From NCBI RefSeq assembly GCF_010894455.1, contig NZ_JAAIXY010000020.1:57136-121135 (forward strand): a DNA stretch of 64,000 nucleotides, written 5' to 3'. The notes under the pieces are model-generated. The model was given only the letters and a program-made list of their open reading frames with translations. It was not told where the DNA came from and did not search any database. Numbering within the stretch: the stretch's first letter is position 1; the number at the start of each line of letters is the position of its first letter. Positions 8,439 to 18,002 of the stretch are shown here, in pieces. A program made the translations under genes and the position numbers. This DNA is from Myxococcus eversor. Lineage in GTDB: Bacteria; Myxococcota; Myxococcia; Myxococcales; Myxococcaceae.

Positions 8439-8777
8439 ATGTCCTCCGACGAGACCCCTCCCTACTGGTTGCTCATCTCCGTCCTCTTCAGCTCCCAGCC
8501 GCTGACGCCCTCGCTCGCCATGACGCTGCACCAGACGGCGTACGAACTGCACGAGCGGGGAGAGGGCGCCAGGGACGTCGCCGGAGACATGCTGAGCGGC
8601 AAGGTGCGCAACCTGCGCAAGGACGTGGCGCTCGGCGGAATCGCCGGCCCAGCCTTCGAGGCGGATATCGAAACGGAGCGCGGCTCCGGCGTGGTGCGCT
8701 TCATCCTCACGCGCCAGGGCCTGGCGATGATGCGTCAGCAGCCCGCGACGCCGCCTCGCCCGAAGTACCTCAACTGA
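8439..8777 (+). CDS. Hypothetical protein, 112 aa
   Basis: I do not recognise this small protein. It has a hydrophobic stretch near the N-terminus (YWLLISVLFSSQPLTP) and a central helix-strand region (LHERGEGARDVAGDML, VRFILTRQGLAMM). The high third-position GC expected of real coding sequence is kept throughout. It lies 66 bp after the immunity gene and may be co-transcribed, but nothing suggests a role in the toxin system. Confidence 0.6.
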   Translation: MSSDETPPYWLLISVLFSSQPLTPSLAMTLHQTAYELHERGEGARDVAGDMLSGKVRNLRKDVALGGIAGPAFEADIETERGSGVVRFILTRQGLAMMRQQPATPPRPKYLN

Positions 8778-8878
8778 GGTGACGGGGGCCTGCTCGCCGG
8801 GCCCCTCGCTGCGCGAAGTGTCCGGTCATCCCCACCTTCGAGTCACGGGCGGAAGCCACCCTCGAAGGAGCGACACCC

Positions 8879-9127
8879 ATGGACCCGAAGGAATATCTCC
8901 AGAAGTCACTCGGCATTCCGCTGGACCCCGAGAAGCAGAAGGACCCGGAGGCGGACGGCGACAAGGTCCCCGCGGAGGGACGCGCCGGATTCCTCAACGA
9001 CATCACGGAGCAGGACGGAGGTCAGCGCACGGACGCGGGGCCCCCGTATGACGGCTCCGGGGACCTCCAGCAGGGCCAGCGCGCCGAGTACCTCAAGCGC
9101 GCCGAGAAGAAGACGAAGAAGCGCTAG
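8879..9127 (+). CDS. Small charged hypothetical protein, 82 aa
   Basis: This is a very polar, Asp/Glu/Lys-rich, probably disordered protein (EKQKDPEADGDKVPAEG) ending in a basic KRAEKKTKKR tail. AAGGAG lies nine bases upstream of the ATG, supporting translation. Its TAG stop overlaps the TAG stop of the convergent next gene within one CTAG (9124-9127). No function can be assigned. Confidence 0.6.
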   Translation: MDPKEYLQKSLGIPLDPEKQKDPEADGDKVPAEGRAGFLNDITEQDGGQRTDAGPPYDGSGDLQQGQRAEYLKRAEKKTKKR

Positions 9128-9555
9128 CTCTCCAGCGACACCTTCGTGCGGTTGCCCATGTGGAAGATGGAGTTGCTCAGCGTCGCGGCGGACAGCTCCG
9201 CCAGCTCCATCATCACCTTCTGCTCCTCCGCCTCCTTGGAGCCCGCCGCCGGCGTGGACGCGTCCTGCGCGCCGTTCGCGGAGCCGGCGTCCTTGGCGAC
9301 GGGGGGACGGCCCACGGCCGACAGGTAGGAGTTCAGCAGCCCGCCGTGTGAGGAGCCCCCCACGGAGTTGAGGGCCGACTGCACCACCAGGCCGCCCGTG
9401 GACATCGACGGGTCACCCGGGCGGTTCGCCGCCGACATCATGTTGTTGTTGTGCTGCTGCACCAGGGAGCCGAAGCCCGCGCGCGAGGACGCGGCGCTGG
9501 CCTGCGGCGTGGGGACCTGGACCCGAGGACCGGTGAGGTTGTTGATGCGGCTCAT
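9124..9555 (-). CDS. Hypothetical protein, 143 aa, low complexity
   Basis: The protein starts MSRINNLTGPR and is rich in Ser, Ala, Gly, Asn and Gln through about residue 100 (LVQQHNNNMMSAANR), then ends in a predicted amphipathic helix (KVMMELAELSAATLSNSIFHMG). The ATG at 9555 has AAGGAG six bases upstream; a longer open frame to 9615 lacks one. It has no signal peptide or known motif. A short amphipathic helix after a flexible region is seen in many secreted or structural small proteins, but no assignment is made. Confidence 0.6.
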   Translation of the reverse strand: MSRINNLTGPRVQVPTPQASAASSRAGFGSLVQQHNNNMMSAANRPGDPSMSTGGLVVQSALNSVGGSSHGGLLNSYLSAVGRPPVAKDAGSANGAQDASTPAAGSKEAEEQKVMMELAELSAATLSNSIFHMGNRTKVSLES

Positions 9556-9686
9556 GGTGCGCTCCTTGGCGGTCCGAGGGCGCACGAAGCGCGATTCTCG
9601 GAGGTCTGCCCACATTATCGCCCGAAGGCCCCGGAAGTTGCGTCCCGGCGCGCGGAGCCTGCCTGCCCGGCGGAAAAACGACCGAA

Positions 9687-9725
9687 GGCCGCGGACTTAC
9701 GGGCAGGTGCCCCCAGTCCACGGCC
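9687..9725 (-). terminator. Terminator of the aceBA operon
   Basis: GGCCGCGGACT (9687-9697) and AGTCCACGGCC (9715-9725) form an 11-bp stem with one mismatch. Inside it GGGC/GCCC (9701-9704, 9709-9712) makes a second stem. It begins 30 bases past the aceA stop on the minus strand. No T-run follows, as is usual at this GC content. Confidence 0.6.
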
Positions 9726-9755
9726 CTCGGATGGATCAGCGGAAAAAGGCGCCGA

Positions 9756-11042
<1,287 letters not shown>

Positions 11043-11089
11043 CGCAGGCTCCTCGGTGCGGCAGTGAAGGGTTGAAGAAGAACGAAGGT

Positions 11090-12718
11090 TCAGCGAGTGG
11101 AATCCAGCGCCGCGTAGGCGGGCAGGGTGAGGAAGTCCTCGAAGGTGGAAGCGGTGGACAGGCGCTCGAAAAGCTCACGGGCGCGCGTGACATGCTCGGC
11201 GCCGTAGCGCTGCTGGACGCCTTCGCGCTCCAGCTCGGCCATCTCTTCACCCAGCAGCGTCTGGAACAGCTCGGGCGTCACCTTGCGGCCGTCGTCGAGC
11301 GAGGCGCCGTGGTGGATCCACTGCCAGACCTGGGCACGGGAGATTTCGGCGGTGGCCGCGTCCTCCATCAGGTTGTAGAGGGGCACGCAGCCCAGGCCGC
11401 CCAGCCACGCGGCGGTGTATTGAATCCCGACGCGGAGGTTGTGGCGCAGGCCCTCTTCGGTGCGCGTGCCGGAGGGGACCTTGAGCAGGTCGGCCTCGGT
11501 GATGCGGACGTCCTCGCGCTTGTTGGAGAGCTGATTGGGGCCCTTCATGTTCGCGTCGAAGATGTCGCGAGCGAGGGAGACGAGGCCGGGGTGGGCGACC
11601 CACGTCCCGTCGTGGCCGTTCTTCACCTCGCGCAGCTTGTCGGCGCGGACCTTCTCCAGGACGGCCTCGTTGGCGGCGGCGTCACCCTTGATGGGGATGA
11701 ACGCGGCCATGCCGCCCATGGCGTGGACGTCGCGGCGATGGCAGGTCTGGATGAGCAGCTGCGAGTAGGCGTTGAGGAACGCCTTGTCCATGGTGACCTG
11801 GCCGCGGTCCGGAAGGACGACGCTGGTGTCGGACTGGAGCGTCTTGATGAAGCTGAAGATGTAGTCCCAGCGGCCGCAGTTGAGGCCGGCGGAGTGCTCG
11901 CGCAACTCGTGGAGGATTTCGTCCATCTCGAAGGCGGCGGGGAGCGTCTCGATGAGGACGGTGGCCTTGATGGTGCCGCGCGGGATTCCGAGCGTGTCCT
12001 GGGCGAGCAGGAACACGTCGTTCCAGAGGCGGGCCTCCAGGTGGCTCTGCATCTTCGGCAGGTAGAAGTAGGGGCCGGTGCCGCGGGAGAGCTGCTCGCG
12101 GACGTTGTGGAAGAAGAAGAGGCCGAAGTCGAAGAGGGAGCCGGAGATGGGCTTGCCGTCGATTTCGACATGGCGCTCGGGCAGGTGCCAGCCGCGAGGA
12201 CGCACGAAGAGGACGGCGGGCTTGTCGTTGAGGGCGTAGTGCTTGCCGCCATCGGCGGTGAAGGAGATGCGGCGGCGGACGGCGTCGCGGAGGTTGAGCT
12301 GGCCGCGGACGACGTTGTCCCAGGTGGGGCTGTTGGCGTCCTCGAAGTCCGCCATGAAGACGTTGGCGCCCGAGTTGAGGGCGTTGATGATCATCTTCCG
12401 GTCCACGGGGCCGGTGATTTCGACGCGGCGGTCCTGGAGGTCCGGGGGCAGGGGAGCCACCGTCCACTGGCCGTCCCGGATGGCCTTCGTTTCGGGGAGG
12501 AAGTGGGGACGCTCGCCCTTGCGCCAGGACGCTTGGACTGTCTTGCGGCGCTCCAGGAGCGCCTCACGGCGTTCGCCGAAGGAGCGCGCGAGGCGGGCGA
12601 CGAAGTCGAGGGCGGCCGGGGTGAGGACCTCGGCGTAATCGGGGTGCCACGGACCCTTCACGGCCACGCCAGCGCTGAAGGCCGGGGTCTTCGAAGAGGG
12701 GGCATCCGAGGTCATCAA
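11090..12718 (-). CDS. aceB: Malate synthase A
   Basis: Malate synthase condenses glyoxylate with acetyl-CoA to malate, the second step of the shunt. The 542-residue length suits isoform A. Family signatures include GPVDRKMIINALNSGANVFM, FMADFEDANSPTWDN and DGTWVAHPGLVSLARDIFD near the C-terminus, as well as the DAMGG-like VHAMGGMAAFIPIK block. It is the promoter-proximal gene of the aceB-aceA operon. The second Met (12715) could equally be the start. The upstream 270 bp carries a repeated motif described separately. Confidence 0.96.
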   Translation of the reverse strand: MMTSDAPSSKTPAFSAGVAVKGPWHPDYAEVLTPAALDFVARLARSFGERREALLERRKTVQASWRKGERPHFLPETKAIRDGQWTVAPLPPDLQDRRVEITGPVDRKMIINALNSGANVFMADFEDANSPTWDNVVRGQLNLRDAVRRRISFTADGGKHYALNDKPAVLFVRPRGWHLPERHVEIDGKPISGSLFDFGLFFFHNVREQLSRGTGPYFYLPKMQSHLEARLWNDVFLLAQDTLGIPRGTIKATVLIETLPAAFEMDEILHELREHSAGLNCGRWDYIFSFIKTLQSDTSVVLPDRGQVTMDKAFLNAYSQLLIQTCHRRDVHAMGGMAAFIPIKGDAAANEAVLEKVRADKLREVKNGHDGTWVAHPGLVSLARDIFDANMKGPNQLSNKREDVRITEADLLKVPSGTRTEEGLRHNLRVGIQYTAAWLGGLGCVPLYNLMEDAATAEISRAQVWQWIHHGASLDDGRKVTPELFQTLLGEEMAELEREGVQQRYGAEHVTRARELFERLSTASTFEDFLTLPAYAALDSTR

Positions 12719-12860
12719 AAACTCCTTGGCATGCTGCGTTGTAAATCACTTCCAACGGGTCGGAAAATGGATCTTCCGAGGGAGGAAGGGAAGTGTCGGT
12801 CAATTTGTGCCTGCTCGGCTGTAATGCTGTCAACACCCGGCGGATTAAATCTGTAAATCA
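12719..12860 (-). promoter_or_regulatory. aceBA upstream region with repeated TGTAAATCA
   Basis: This AT-richer intergenic stretch holds two exact copies of TGTAAATCA (12740-12748 and 12852-12860), 112 bp apart; the nearer copy lies 22-30 bp before the aceB start. A consensus -35 box TTGACA reads on the minus strand at 12833-12828, but no good -10 follows at the usual distance. The repeated word may be an operator for acetate or fatty-acid control of the shunt; this is inference. The region between 12861 and 12989 shows nothing further. Confidence 0.35.
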
Positions 12861-12989
12861 ACAGACGTGGCGCGGGTTTGGAGGGGAGGGGGCGACGGCC
12901 AGGCGGCAGGCAATCAGCGACGCCAGATTGCGTAGGTAGGGATGCGGGCGCCAGGCGCCAAGGGGTTGCCCGCTCCGGGGAGGCAGGAC

Positions 12990-13343
12990 ATGGAAGCGAT
13001 GAAGCGGTGCTCGGGATGCGCGGAGGAGATGAGGGCGGAGGCCGCGAAGTGCCCCCGCTGTGGGACTCGGGTGGAGCGGCTTCATCGGGGCGTGGAGGGG
13101 CGGGCGCTGACGGGCGTGTGCGCGATGCTGGCTCGGGAGCTGGGCATCGACGTGGCGTGGATCCGCGTGGCGCTCGTCGTCGCCACCTTGTTCTCTGGTG
13201 GCACGCTGCCCCTGGTGTACCTGCTCCTTTGGGGCTTCACTCCTTCGTCCCCCGTGGCGCGGGCTCCGCTGCAGCGCTCCATGGAGTGGCTGTCGGGACT
13301 CGGTCAGTCCTCTGACGCTCCTCGCATGGAACGCCGGGTCTGA
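12990..13343 (+). CDS. Zinc-ribbon PspC-domain membrane protein
   Basis: The 117-residue protein has an N-terminal zinc ribbon (CSGC, residues 7-10; CPRC, 21-24). A PspC-type domain follows: HRGVEGRALTGVCAMLARELGIDVAWIRVALVV, then a transmembrane helix (VVATLFSGGTLPLVYLLLWGF). PspC proteins sit in the inner membrane and sense envelope stress with PspA in other bacteria; no other psp gene is in the window. The ATG at 12990 has GGGGAGG six bases upstream. The zinc-ribbon plus PspC arrangement is common in myxobacteria and Bacteroidetes. Confidence 0.8.
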   Translation: MEAMKRCSGCAEEMRAEAAKCPRCGTRVERLHRGVEGRALTGVCAMLARELGIDVAWIRVALVVATLFSGGTLPLVYLLLWGFTPSSPVARAPLQRSMEWLSGLGQSSDAPRMERRV

Positions 13344-13403
13344 GGCACGGGGCCACGGACATGGTGAGCACGGCTCGCGGGCCCCTCGGCTCGGCGCGGG
13401 TCC

Positions 13404-13421
13404 CCCCGTCAGCGGACGGGG
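13404..13421 (+). terminator. Candidate terminator after the PspC gene
   Basis: CCCCGTC (13404-13410), loop AGCG, GACGGGG (13415-13421): a perfect 7-bp GC stem about 60 bp past the stop codon, with no T-run. Confidence 0.4.
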
Positions 13422-13463
13422 CCCCCCACGCCGGCCGTCCCGCTCCCTTGCGTCACTTGGCCT

Positions 13464-13565
13464 CCGTGCACACCGTCTTGCTCATTTCGGTGAGCACCGA
13501 AACGTTCGTCCTCGGGGACCCGTAGAAGCACCTCACCGCCTCGCACTCCATCCTGGTGTGCACGG
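13464..13565. repeat. Nested inverted repeats upstream of the P450 gene
   Basis: CCGTGCACACC (13464-13474) and GGTGTGCACGG (13555-13565) are perfect 11-bp inverted arms. Between them lies a 7-bp hairpin TTTCGGT-GAGC-ACCGAAA (13485-13502). Part of that hairpin (CGGTGAG, 13488-13494) could instead pair with CTCACCG (13532-13538). The whole lies 18 bp before the P450 start. This is the only structure in the 240-bp gap apart from the terminator-like stem at 13404. Confidence 0.45.
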
Positions 13566-13582
13566 CGGCTCGAGGACTCCGG

Positions 13583-14767
13583 ATGCCTCCCCCACTGGAC
13601 CCCGTCGCCGCCGCCACCCACCCGGACCCGTACCCCTTCTACGCGGACCTCGTCTCCCAACGGCCCCTGTACTGGGATGACTCGCTTCGGTTGTGGGTTG
13701 CCTCCAGCGCGGAGGCCGTCCAGGCCGTGCTGACCCATCCCTCCTGCCGCGTCCGCCCTCCCTCCGAGCCCGTGCCGCGCCCCCTCCGCGGGTCGCCTCC
13801 CTCCGAGGTCTTTCGACTCCTCGCTCGCATGAACGACGGCCCTTTTCATGCGCTCGCGCGACGCGCACTCGTTGGCCTCCTGGCCACTTTTGATTCGCCT
13901 CGGGTCGTCGAGGTCTCCCGGCGGTGGACCCTCCGACTCGCGCTTCCGGAGTCGGCCCATTCACTCCCCTTCCTGCTCCCGGTTCATGTCCTCGGTGAGC
14001 TGCTGGGGCTTCCTTCCGAGTCACTTCCACGGGTCGCCTCCTGGACGCGGGACTTCGTTCGCTGCATCGCTCCGGGGGCACACCCGGACAGCCTGACGGC
14101 CGCGGTGGAGGCCACGCGGTCGCTGTGCTCACTGTTCCGCTCCTCTCTGGAGGCGCAGTGCTCCTCGGGTGACGGGGCTCTTGCCTTGCTGGTTCGGGAG
14201 TCGATGGCGCTGGGGCTCCAGGACTCTTCGGACGTGGTGGTCGCTAATGCCATAGGACTGCTCTTGCAGGCGAATGACGCGACGGCGGGACTGCTGGGGC
14301 AGGCTCTTCGCGTCCTGCTTCTGGACTTCTCCCTGCTGACGGAGCTGCGGGTGGAGGTGTCGCTGCTTCCCTCGTTTCTCGACGAGGTGCTCCGGTTCGA
14401 ATCTCCGGTCCAGAACACCCGGCGGTTTCTGGCCACGGACGCCGTCATCGCCGGACAGTCCATGGCCTCTGGTGACGCGGCGCTCGTCGTCCTCGCCGCC
14501 GCCAACCGGGACCCCTCCCTTCATCTGGAGCCGTGGCGGTTCGACCTCCATCGGACGCAGCCTCGGGGACTTGCGTTCGGCGCGGGCGCTCACGCGTGCC
14601 CTGGCGCGGCGCTGGCGAAGGCCATCTCCCAGGGCGCTCTCCTCGCGCTGCTGCCCACGGACCTTCGCTCGCTTCGCTCGGCCTGCCTCGGCGCTTCGTG
14701 GATGCCCTCGCTCAATGCTCGCGTCCCTGTGTTCTCCGCTCCCTCTTCCCTGGAGGCTCACTCATGA
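13583..14767 (+). CDS. Cytochrome P450 (394 aa)
   Basis: This is a soluble bacterial class P450. The haem-binding loop is FGAGAHACPG with the thiolate ligand Cys339. The ExxR pair of helix K is E268/R271 (DEVLRFESPVQNTRR). The helix I motif reads QANDATAG (229-236): the acid Asp is kept but the following conserved Thr is Ala. That threonine normally helps protonate the iron-peroxo intermediate, so O2 activation may rely on the substrate or on another residue. The ATG at 13583 gives the usual family length. Its TGA overlaps the start of the ABM gene (ATGA), so both are probably made together. No ferredoxin or reductase gene is nearby. The substrate is unknown. Confidence 0.9.
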   Translation: MPPPLDPVAAATHPDPYPFYADLVSQRPLYWDDSLRLWVASSAEAVQAVLTHPSCRVRPPSEPVPRPLRGSPPSEVFRLLARMNDGPFHALARRALVGLLATFDSPRVVEVSRRWTLRLALPESAHSLPFLLPVHVLGELLGLPSESLPRVASWTRDFVRCIAPGAHPDSLTAAVEATRSLCSLFRSSLEAQCSSGDGALALLVRESMALGLQDSSDVVVANAIGLLLQANDATAGLLGQALRVLLLDFSLLTELRVEVSLLPSFLDEVLRFESPVQNTRRFLATDAVIAGQSMASGDAALVVLAAANRDPSLHLEPWRFDLHRTQPRGLAFGAGAHACPGAALAKAISQGALLALLPTDLRSLRSACLGASWMPSLNARVPVFSAPSSLEAHS

Positions 14768-15108
14768 TCGCCGTCATCTTCGAAGCCCGGCTCAGCGCGG
14801 ATGGACAGCGCGAGTACCTGGACCTCGCCGCCGAGCTGCGTCCCCTGCTGGCTCGCATCGATGGCTTCATCTCCATCGAGCGGTTCCAGAGCCTGTCCTC
14901 TCCGGACCGGCTGCTCTCCTTGTCGTTCTGGCGCGACGAGGCCGCCGTCCAGCAATGGCGTCAGCTGGAGGCCCACCGCGCCGCCCAGGCCCGGGGCCGG
15001 GACTCCGTCTTCGCCGACTACCGCCTGCGCGTCGCCACGGTCCTTCGCGACTATGGACCCCACGAGCGCGAGCAGGCCCCCGACGACAGCCGACGGGTGC
15101 ACGGCTGA
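14764..15108 (+). CDS. ABM-fold (antibiotic biosynthesis monooxygenase) protein
   Basis: The 114-residue protein fits the ferredoxin-like ABM family: an initial strand MIAVIFEARL, helix REYLDLAAELRPLLARIDGFISIERFQSL, then LLSLSFWRDEAAVQQWR, the conserved FWxxxxAxxxWR block. Members oxidise small aromatic or quinone-like compounds or degrade haem, often as dimers and without a cofactor; many have unknown substrates. The start ATG overlaps the P450 stop (ATGA), implying translational coupling and a shared pathway. A catalytic assignment is not possible. Confidence 0.8.
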   Translation: MIAVIFEARLSADGQREYLDLAAELRPLLARIDGFISIERFQSLSSPDRLLSLSFWRDEAAVQQWRQLEAHRAAQARGRDSVFADYRLRVATVLRDYGPHEREQAPDDSRRVHG

Positions 15109-15123
15109 CTCCTGGACTGCTCA

Positions 15124-15138
15124 CGGACCGACGGTCCG
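15124..15138 (+). terminator. Possible terminator after the ABM gene
   Basis: CGGACC-GAC-GGTCCG is a 6-bp perfect hairpin starting 15 bp past the stop codon. It is short and has no T-run. Confidence 0.35.
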
Positions 15139-15213
15139 CGCTCCTTCCAGGTGCCGAAGGCTCCAGCCTGTTATTCGTGGGCTCACGGACACTTTCCACC
15201 AGGAGCCCCGCGC

Positions 15214-16608
15214 GTGAGCACCCAGAACGTTCGCATCGAGAAGGACACCTTCGGCCCCATCGAAGTCCCCGCCGACCGCCTCTGGGGCGCGCAGACCCAG
15301 CGCAGCCTCCAGAACTTCGCCATCTCCACCGAGCGCATGCCCCCCGCCCTCATCCGCGCGCTCGTCCTCGTCAAGAAGGCCGCGGCCCTCGTCAACGTGG
15401 AGAACGGCAGTCTGCCTCGCGAGAAGGGCGACGCCATCGTCCGCGCCGCCGATGAAGTCCTCGCCGGAAAACACGACGCCGAGTTCCCCCTGTCCGTCTG
15501 GCAGACCGGCAGCGGCACCCAGACGAACATGAACACCAACGAGGTGCTCGCCAACCGCGCCTCGGAGCTGCTCGGCGGAGAGCGCGGCGAGGGCCGCAAG
15601 GTCCACGCGAACGATGACGTCAACAAGGGCCAGAGCTCCAACGACGTCTTCCCCACCGCCATGAGCGTGGCCGCCGCCACCGCCCTCATCGAGCACGTCA
15701 TCCCCGAGGTGAAGGCCCTTCGCGACGTCCTCGCCGACAAGTCCCGCGCCTTCATGGACGTGGTGAAGATTGGCCGCACCCACCTTCAGGACGCCACGCC
15801 CATCACCCTGGGCCAGGAGCTGAGCGGCTACGTCGCGCAGCTGGACCTCGCGCGCTCCCACCTGGAGCGGACCCTCCCGCACCTGCATGAGCTCGCGCTC
15901 GGTGGCACCGCCGTCGGCACCGGCCTCAATGCTCCCAAGGGCTACGCCGAGCGCGTCGCGAAGGAGATTGCCCGCCTCACCGGCCTCGCCTTCGTCACCG
16001 CCCCCAACAAGTTCGAGGCGCTGGCCGCCAACGACGCGCTCGTCCAGGCCCACGGCGCCCTCAAGGGCCTGGCCGCCGTGCTCTTCAAGGTCGCCAACGA
16101 CATCCGCTGGCTGTCCTCCGGCCCCCGCTCGGGTCTGGGCGAAATCACCATCCCCGAGAACGAGCCCGGCAGCTCCATCATGCCGGGCAAGGTGAACCCC
16201 ACCCAGAGCGAGGCCCTCACCATGCTCTGCGCCCAGGTCATGGGCAACGACGTCGCCGTCTCCATCGGCGGAGCCTCCGGCAACTTCGAGCTCAACGTCT
16301 TCAAGCCCCTCATCATCCACAACCTCCTGCAGAGCTGCCGCCTCCTCGCGGACGGCATGCGCAGCTTCCGGCTCAACTGCGCCGTCGGCATCGAACCCAA
16401 CCGCGCCCGCATCCAGGAGAACCTGGAGCGCAGCCTCATGCTCGTCACCGCCCTCAACCCCCACATCGGCTACGACAACGCGGCGAAAATCGCGAAGCTG
16501 GCCCACAAGGAGGGCAAGACGCTCAAGGAGGTCGCCGTGGCGCTGGGCCTGCTCACCTCCGAGCAGTTCGACCAGTGGGTCCGCCCGGAGAAGATGACCG
16601 GCCTGTAG
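15214..16608 (+). CDS. fumC: Fumarate hydratase, class II
   Basis: FumC interconverts fumarate and malate in the TCA cycle. The 464-residue protein has the family signature GSSIMPGKVNP (319-329), whose flexible loop holds the catalytic serine, and the active-site GRTHLQDATP segment (His190). Also visible are TGSGTQTNMNTNEV and NDDVNKGQSSND. Class II enzymes are iron-free, oxygen-stable tetramers. The GTG at 15214 (VSTQNVRIEKDTFGP) is preferred because an AGGAG precedes it and it matches the usual N-terminus; a longer frame from 15151 would add an unrelated leader. Confidence 0.96.
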   Translation: MSTQNVRIEKDTFGPIEVPADRLWGAQTQRSLQNFAISTERMPPALIRALVLVKKAAALVNVENGSLPREKGDAIVRAADEVLAGKHDAEFPLSVWQTGSGTQTNMNTNEVLANRASELLGGERGEGRKVHANDDVNKGQSSNDVFPTAMSVAAATALIEHVIPEVKALRDVLADKSRAFMDVVKIGRTHLQDATPITLGQELSGYVAQLDLARSHLERTLPHLHELALGGTAVGTGLNAPKGYAERVAKEIARLTGLAFVTAPNKFEALAANDALVQAHGALKGLAAVLFKVANDIRWLSSGPRSGLGEITIPENEPGSSIMPGKVNPTQSEALTMLCAQVMGNDVAVSIGGASGNFELNVFKPLIIHNLLQSCRLLADGMRSFRLNCAVGIEPNRARIQENLERSLMLVTALNPHIGYDNAAKIAKLAHKEGKTLKEVAVALGLLTSEQFDQWVRPEKMTGL

Positions 16609-16630
16609 GCACCCCCTGTCCTACACCTCG

Positions 16631-16659
16631 CCCGGACGCCCCACCGAGGGGCATCCGGG
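16631..16659 (+). terminator. Candidate terminator after fumC
   Basis: CCCGGACGCCCC (16631-16642), loop ACCGA, GGGGCATCCGGG (16648-16659): a 12-bp stem with one mismatch, 22 bp after the fumC stop. Confidence 0.55.
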
Positions 16660-16750
16660 GGGCCTTCCCCCGTCCCAACCGTGGGCCAGCGCACGCTGCG
16701 GCAAGAACGAGCGGGCGCGAGCGCCACAGGACGATTAGGGTAGGGGAGCC

Positions 16751-17365
<615 letters not shown>

Positions 17366-17379
17366 CACCCCGTCACACC

Positions 17380-17407
17380 GCCCCCGCTCTCGTGGCGGAG
17401 CGGGGGC
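17380..17407 (+). terminator. Terminator after clpP
   Basis: GCCCCCGCTC (17380-17389), an 8-base loop, GAGCGGGGGC (17398-17407): a perfect 10-bp stem, 14 bp past the clpP stop. Confidence 0.65.
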
Positions 17408-17558
17408 CCCGGGTGGGTGCTTCGAGCCCGCCCGTTGATTCCCGCCACCCGCCGCGCGCAGCTCTTGCGCTGGTGCACCGAGCAGGCGCGAATCCCGCGC
17501 GCCGCCGTGCCCGCTCCCTCGGCTGCGAGTGGCACGGCCGATGCTCAAACTTGGACAC

Positions 17559-17984
17559 ATGTCCTGGCTCCGCTCGCGCACCCTCCGTCGCCTCCTGCTG
17601 CCCTCCGCCCTGCTGGTTGGAGCAGGCTGCGTGGGGCCCACAGGCCGCCCGCCCGTTCCCCCTTCCTCGGCCGACGTGCAGGCGGAGCTGGGCGAGCGCG
17701 ACGTCATCCAGGCCGGCGAGGAATACGCCCGCAACAACAGCTTCGTCCTGGCGCAGGCCGGCGAGGCCGTGGAGGTCCGCCCCAACCTCTGGCGCATCCG
17801 CTTCGGCTTGAAGGACAAGCCCGGCCGGGGCGTGGAGCTGGAGTTCGACTCGCTTGCCCGCAGGGTGACGCGCGCCCAGGAGATTGAAATCGTCCCGGGC
17901 TCCACCACCCCCCCCGAAAAAGTCCCCGGACGCGGGGGCGAGGATGTGCCCTCCGGCGGTCAGGGGCGTGGACCCATCCCCTGA
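17559..17984 (+). CDS. Small lipoprotein, 141 aa
   Basis: This protein has a basic n-region (RSRTLRR), a hydrophobic core (LLLPSALLVGAG) and a lipid-attachment Cys at GAGC. The mature part has one globular-looking region (VIQAGEEYARNNSFVLAQAGEAVEVRPNLWRIRFGL) followed by a Gly/Pro-rich tail that is probably disordered. No family is recognised. The start at 17559 is chosen for its position relative to the signal peptide; 17541 is an alternative. Its end is 18 bp from the convergent nucleotidase gene. Confidence 0.7.
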   Translation: MSWLRSRTLRRLLLPSALLVGAGCVGPTGRPPVPPSSADVQAELGERDVIQAGEEYARNNSFVLAQAGEAVEVRPNLWRIRFGLKDKPGRGVELEFDSLARRVTRAQEIEIVPGSTTPPEKVPGRGGEDVPSGGQGRGPIP

Positions 17985-18002
17985 CGTGGCCGGAGCCCGC
18001 CG

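Noticed and set aside
11072..12856. Long plus-strand frame under aceB
   Set aside because: A shadow of malate synthase: no recognisable domains, and the minus-strand protein is unmistakable.
13453..13551. A 32-codon minus-strand frame starting MECEAVRCF
   Set aside because: It has Cys residues and a plausible ending but no Shine-Dalgarno, and it lies across the palindromic region; too short to support as a gene.
15121..16506. Long minus-strand frame under fumC
   Set aside because: A shadow of fumarase with low-complexity Val/Gly/Ala/Asp composition.
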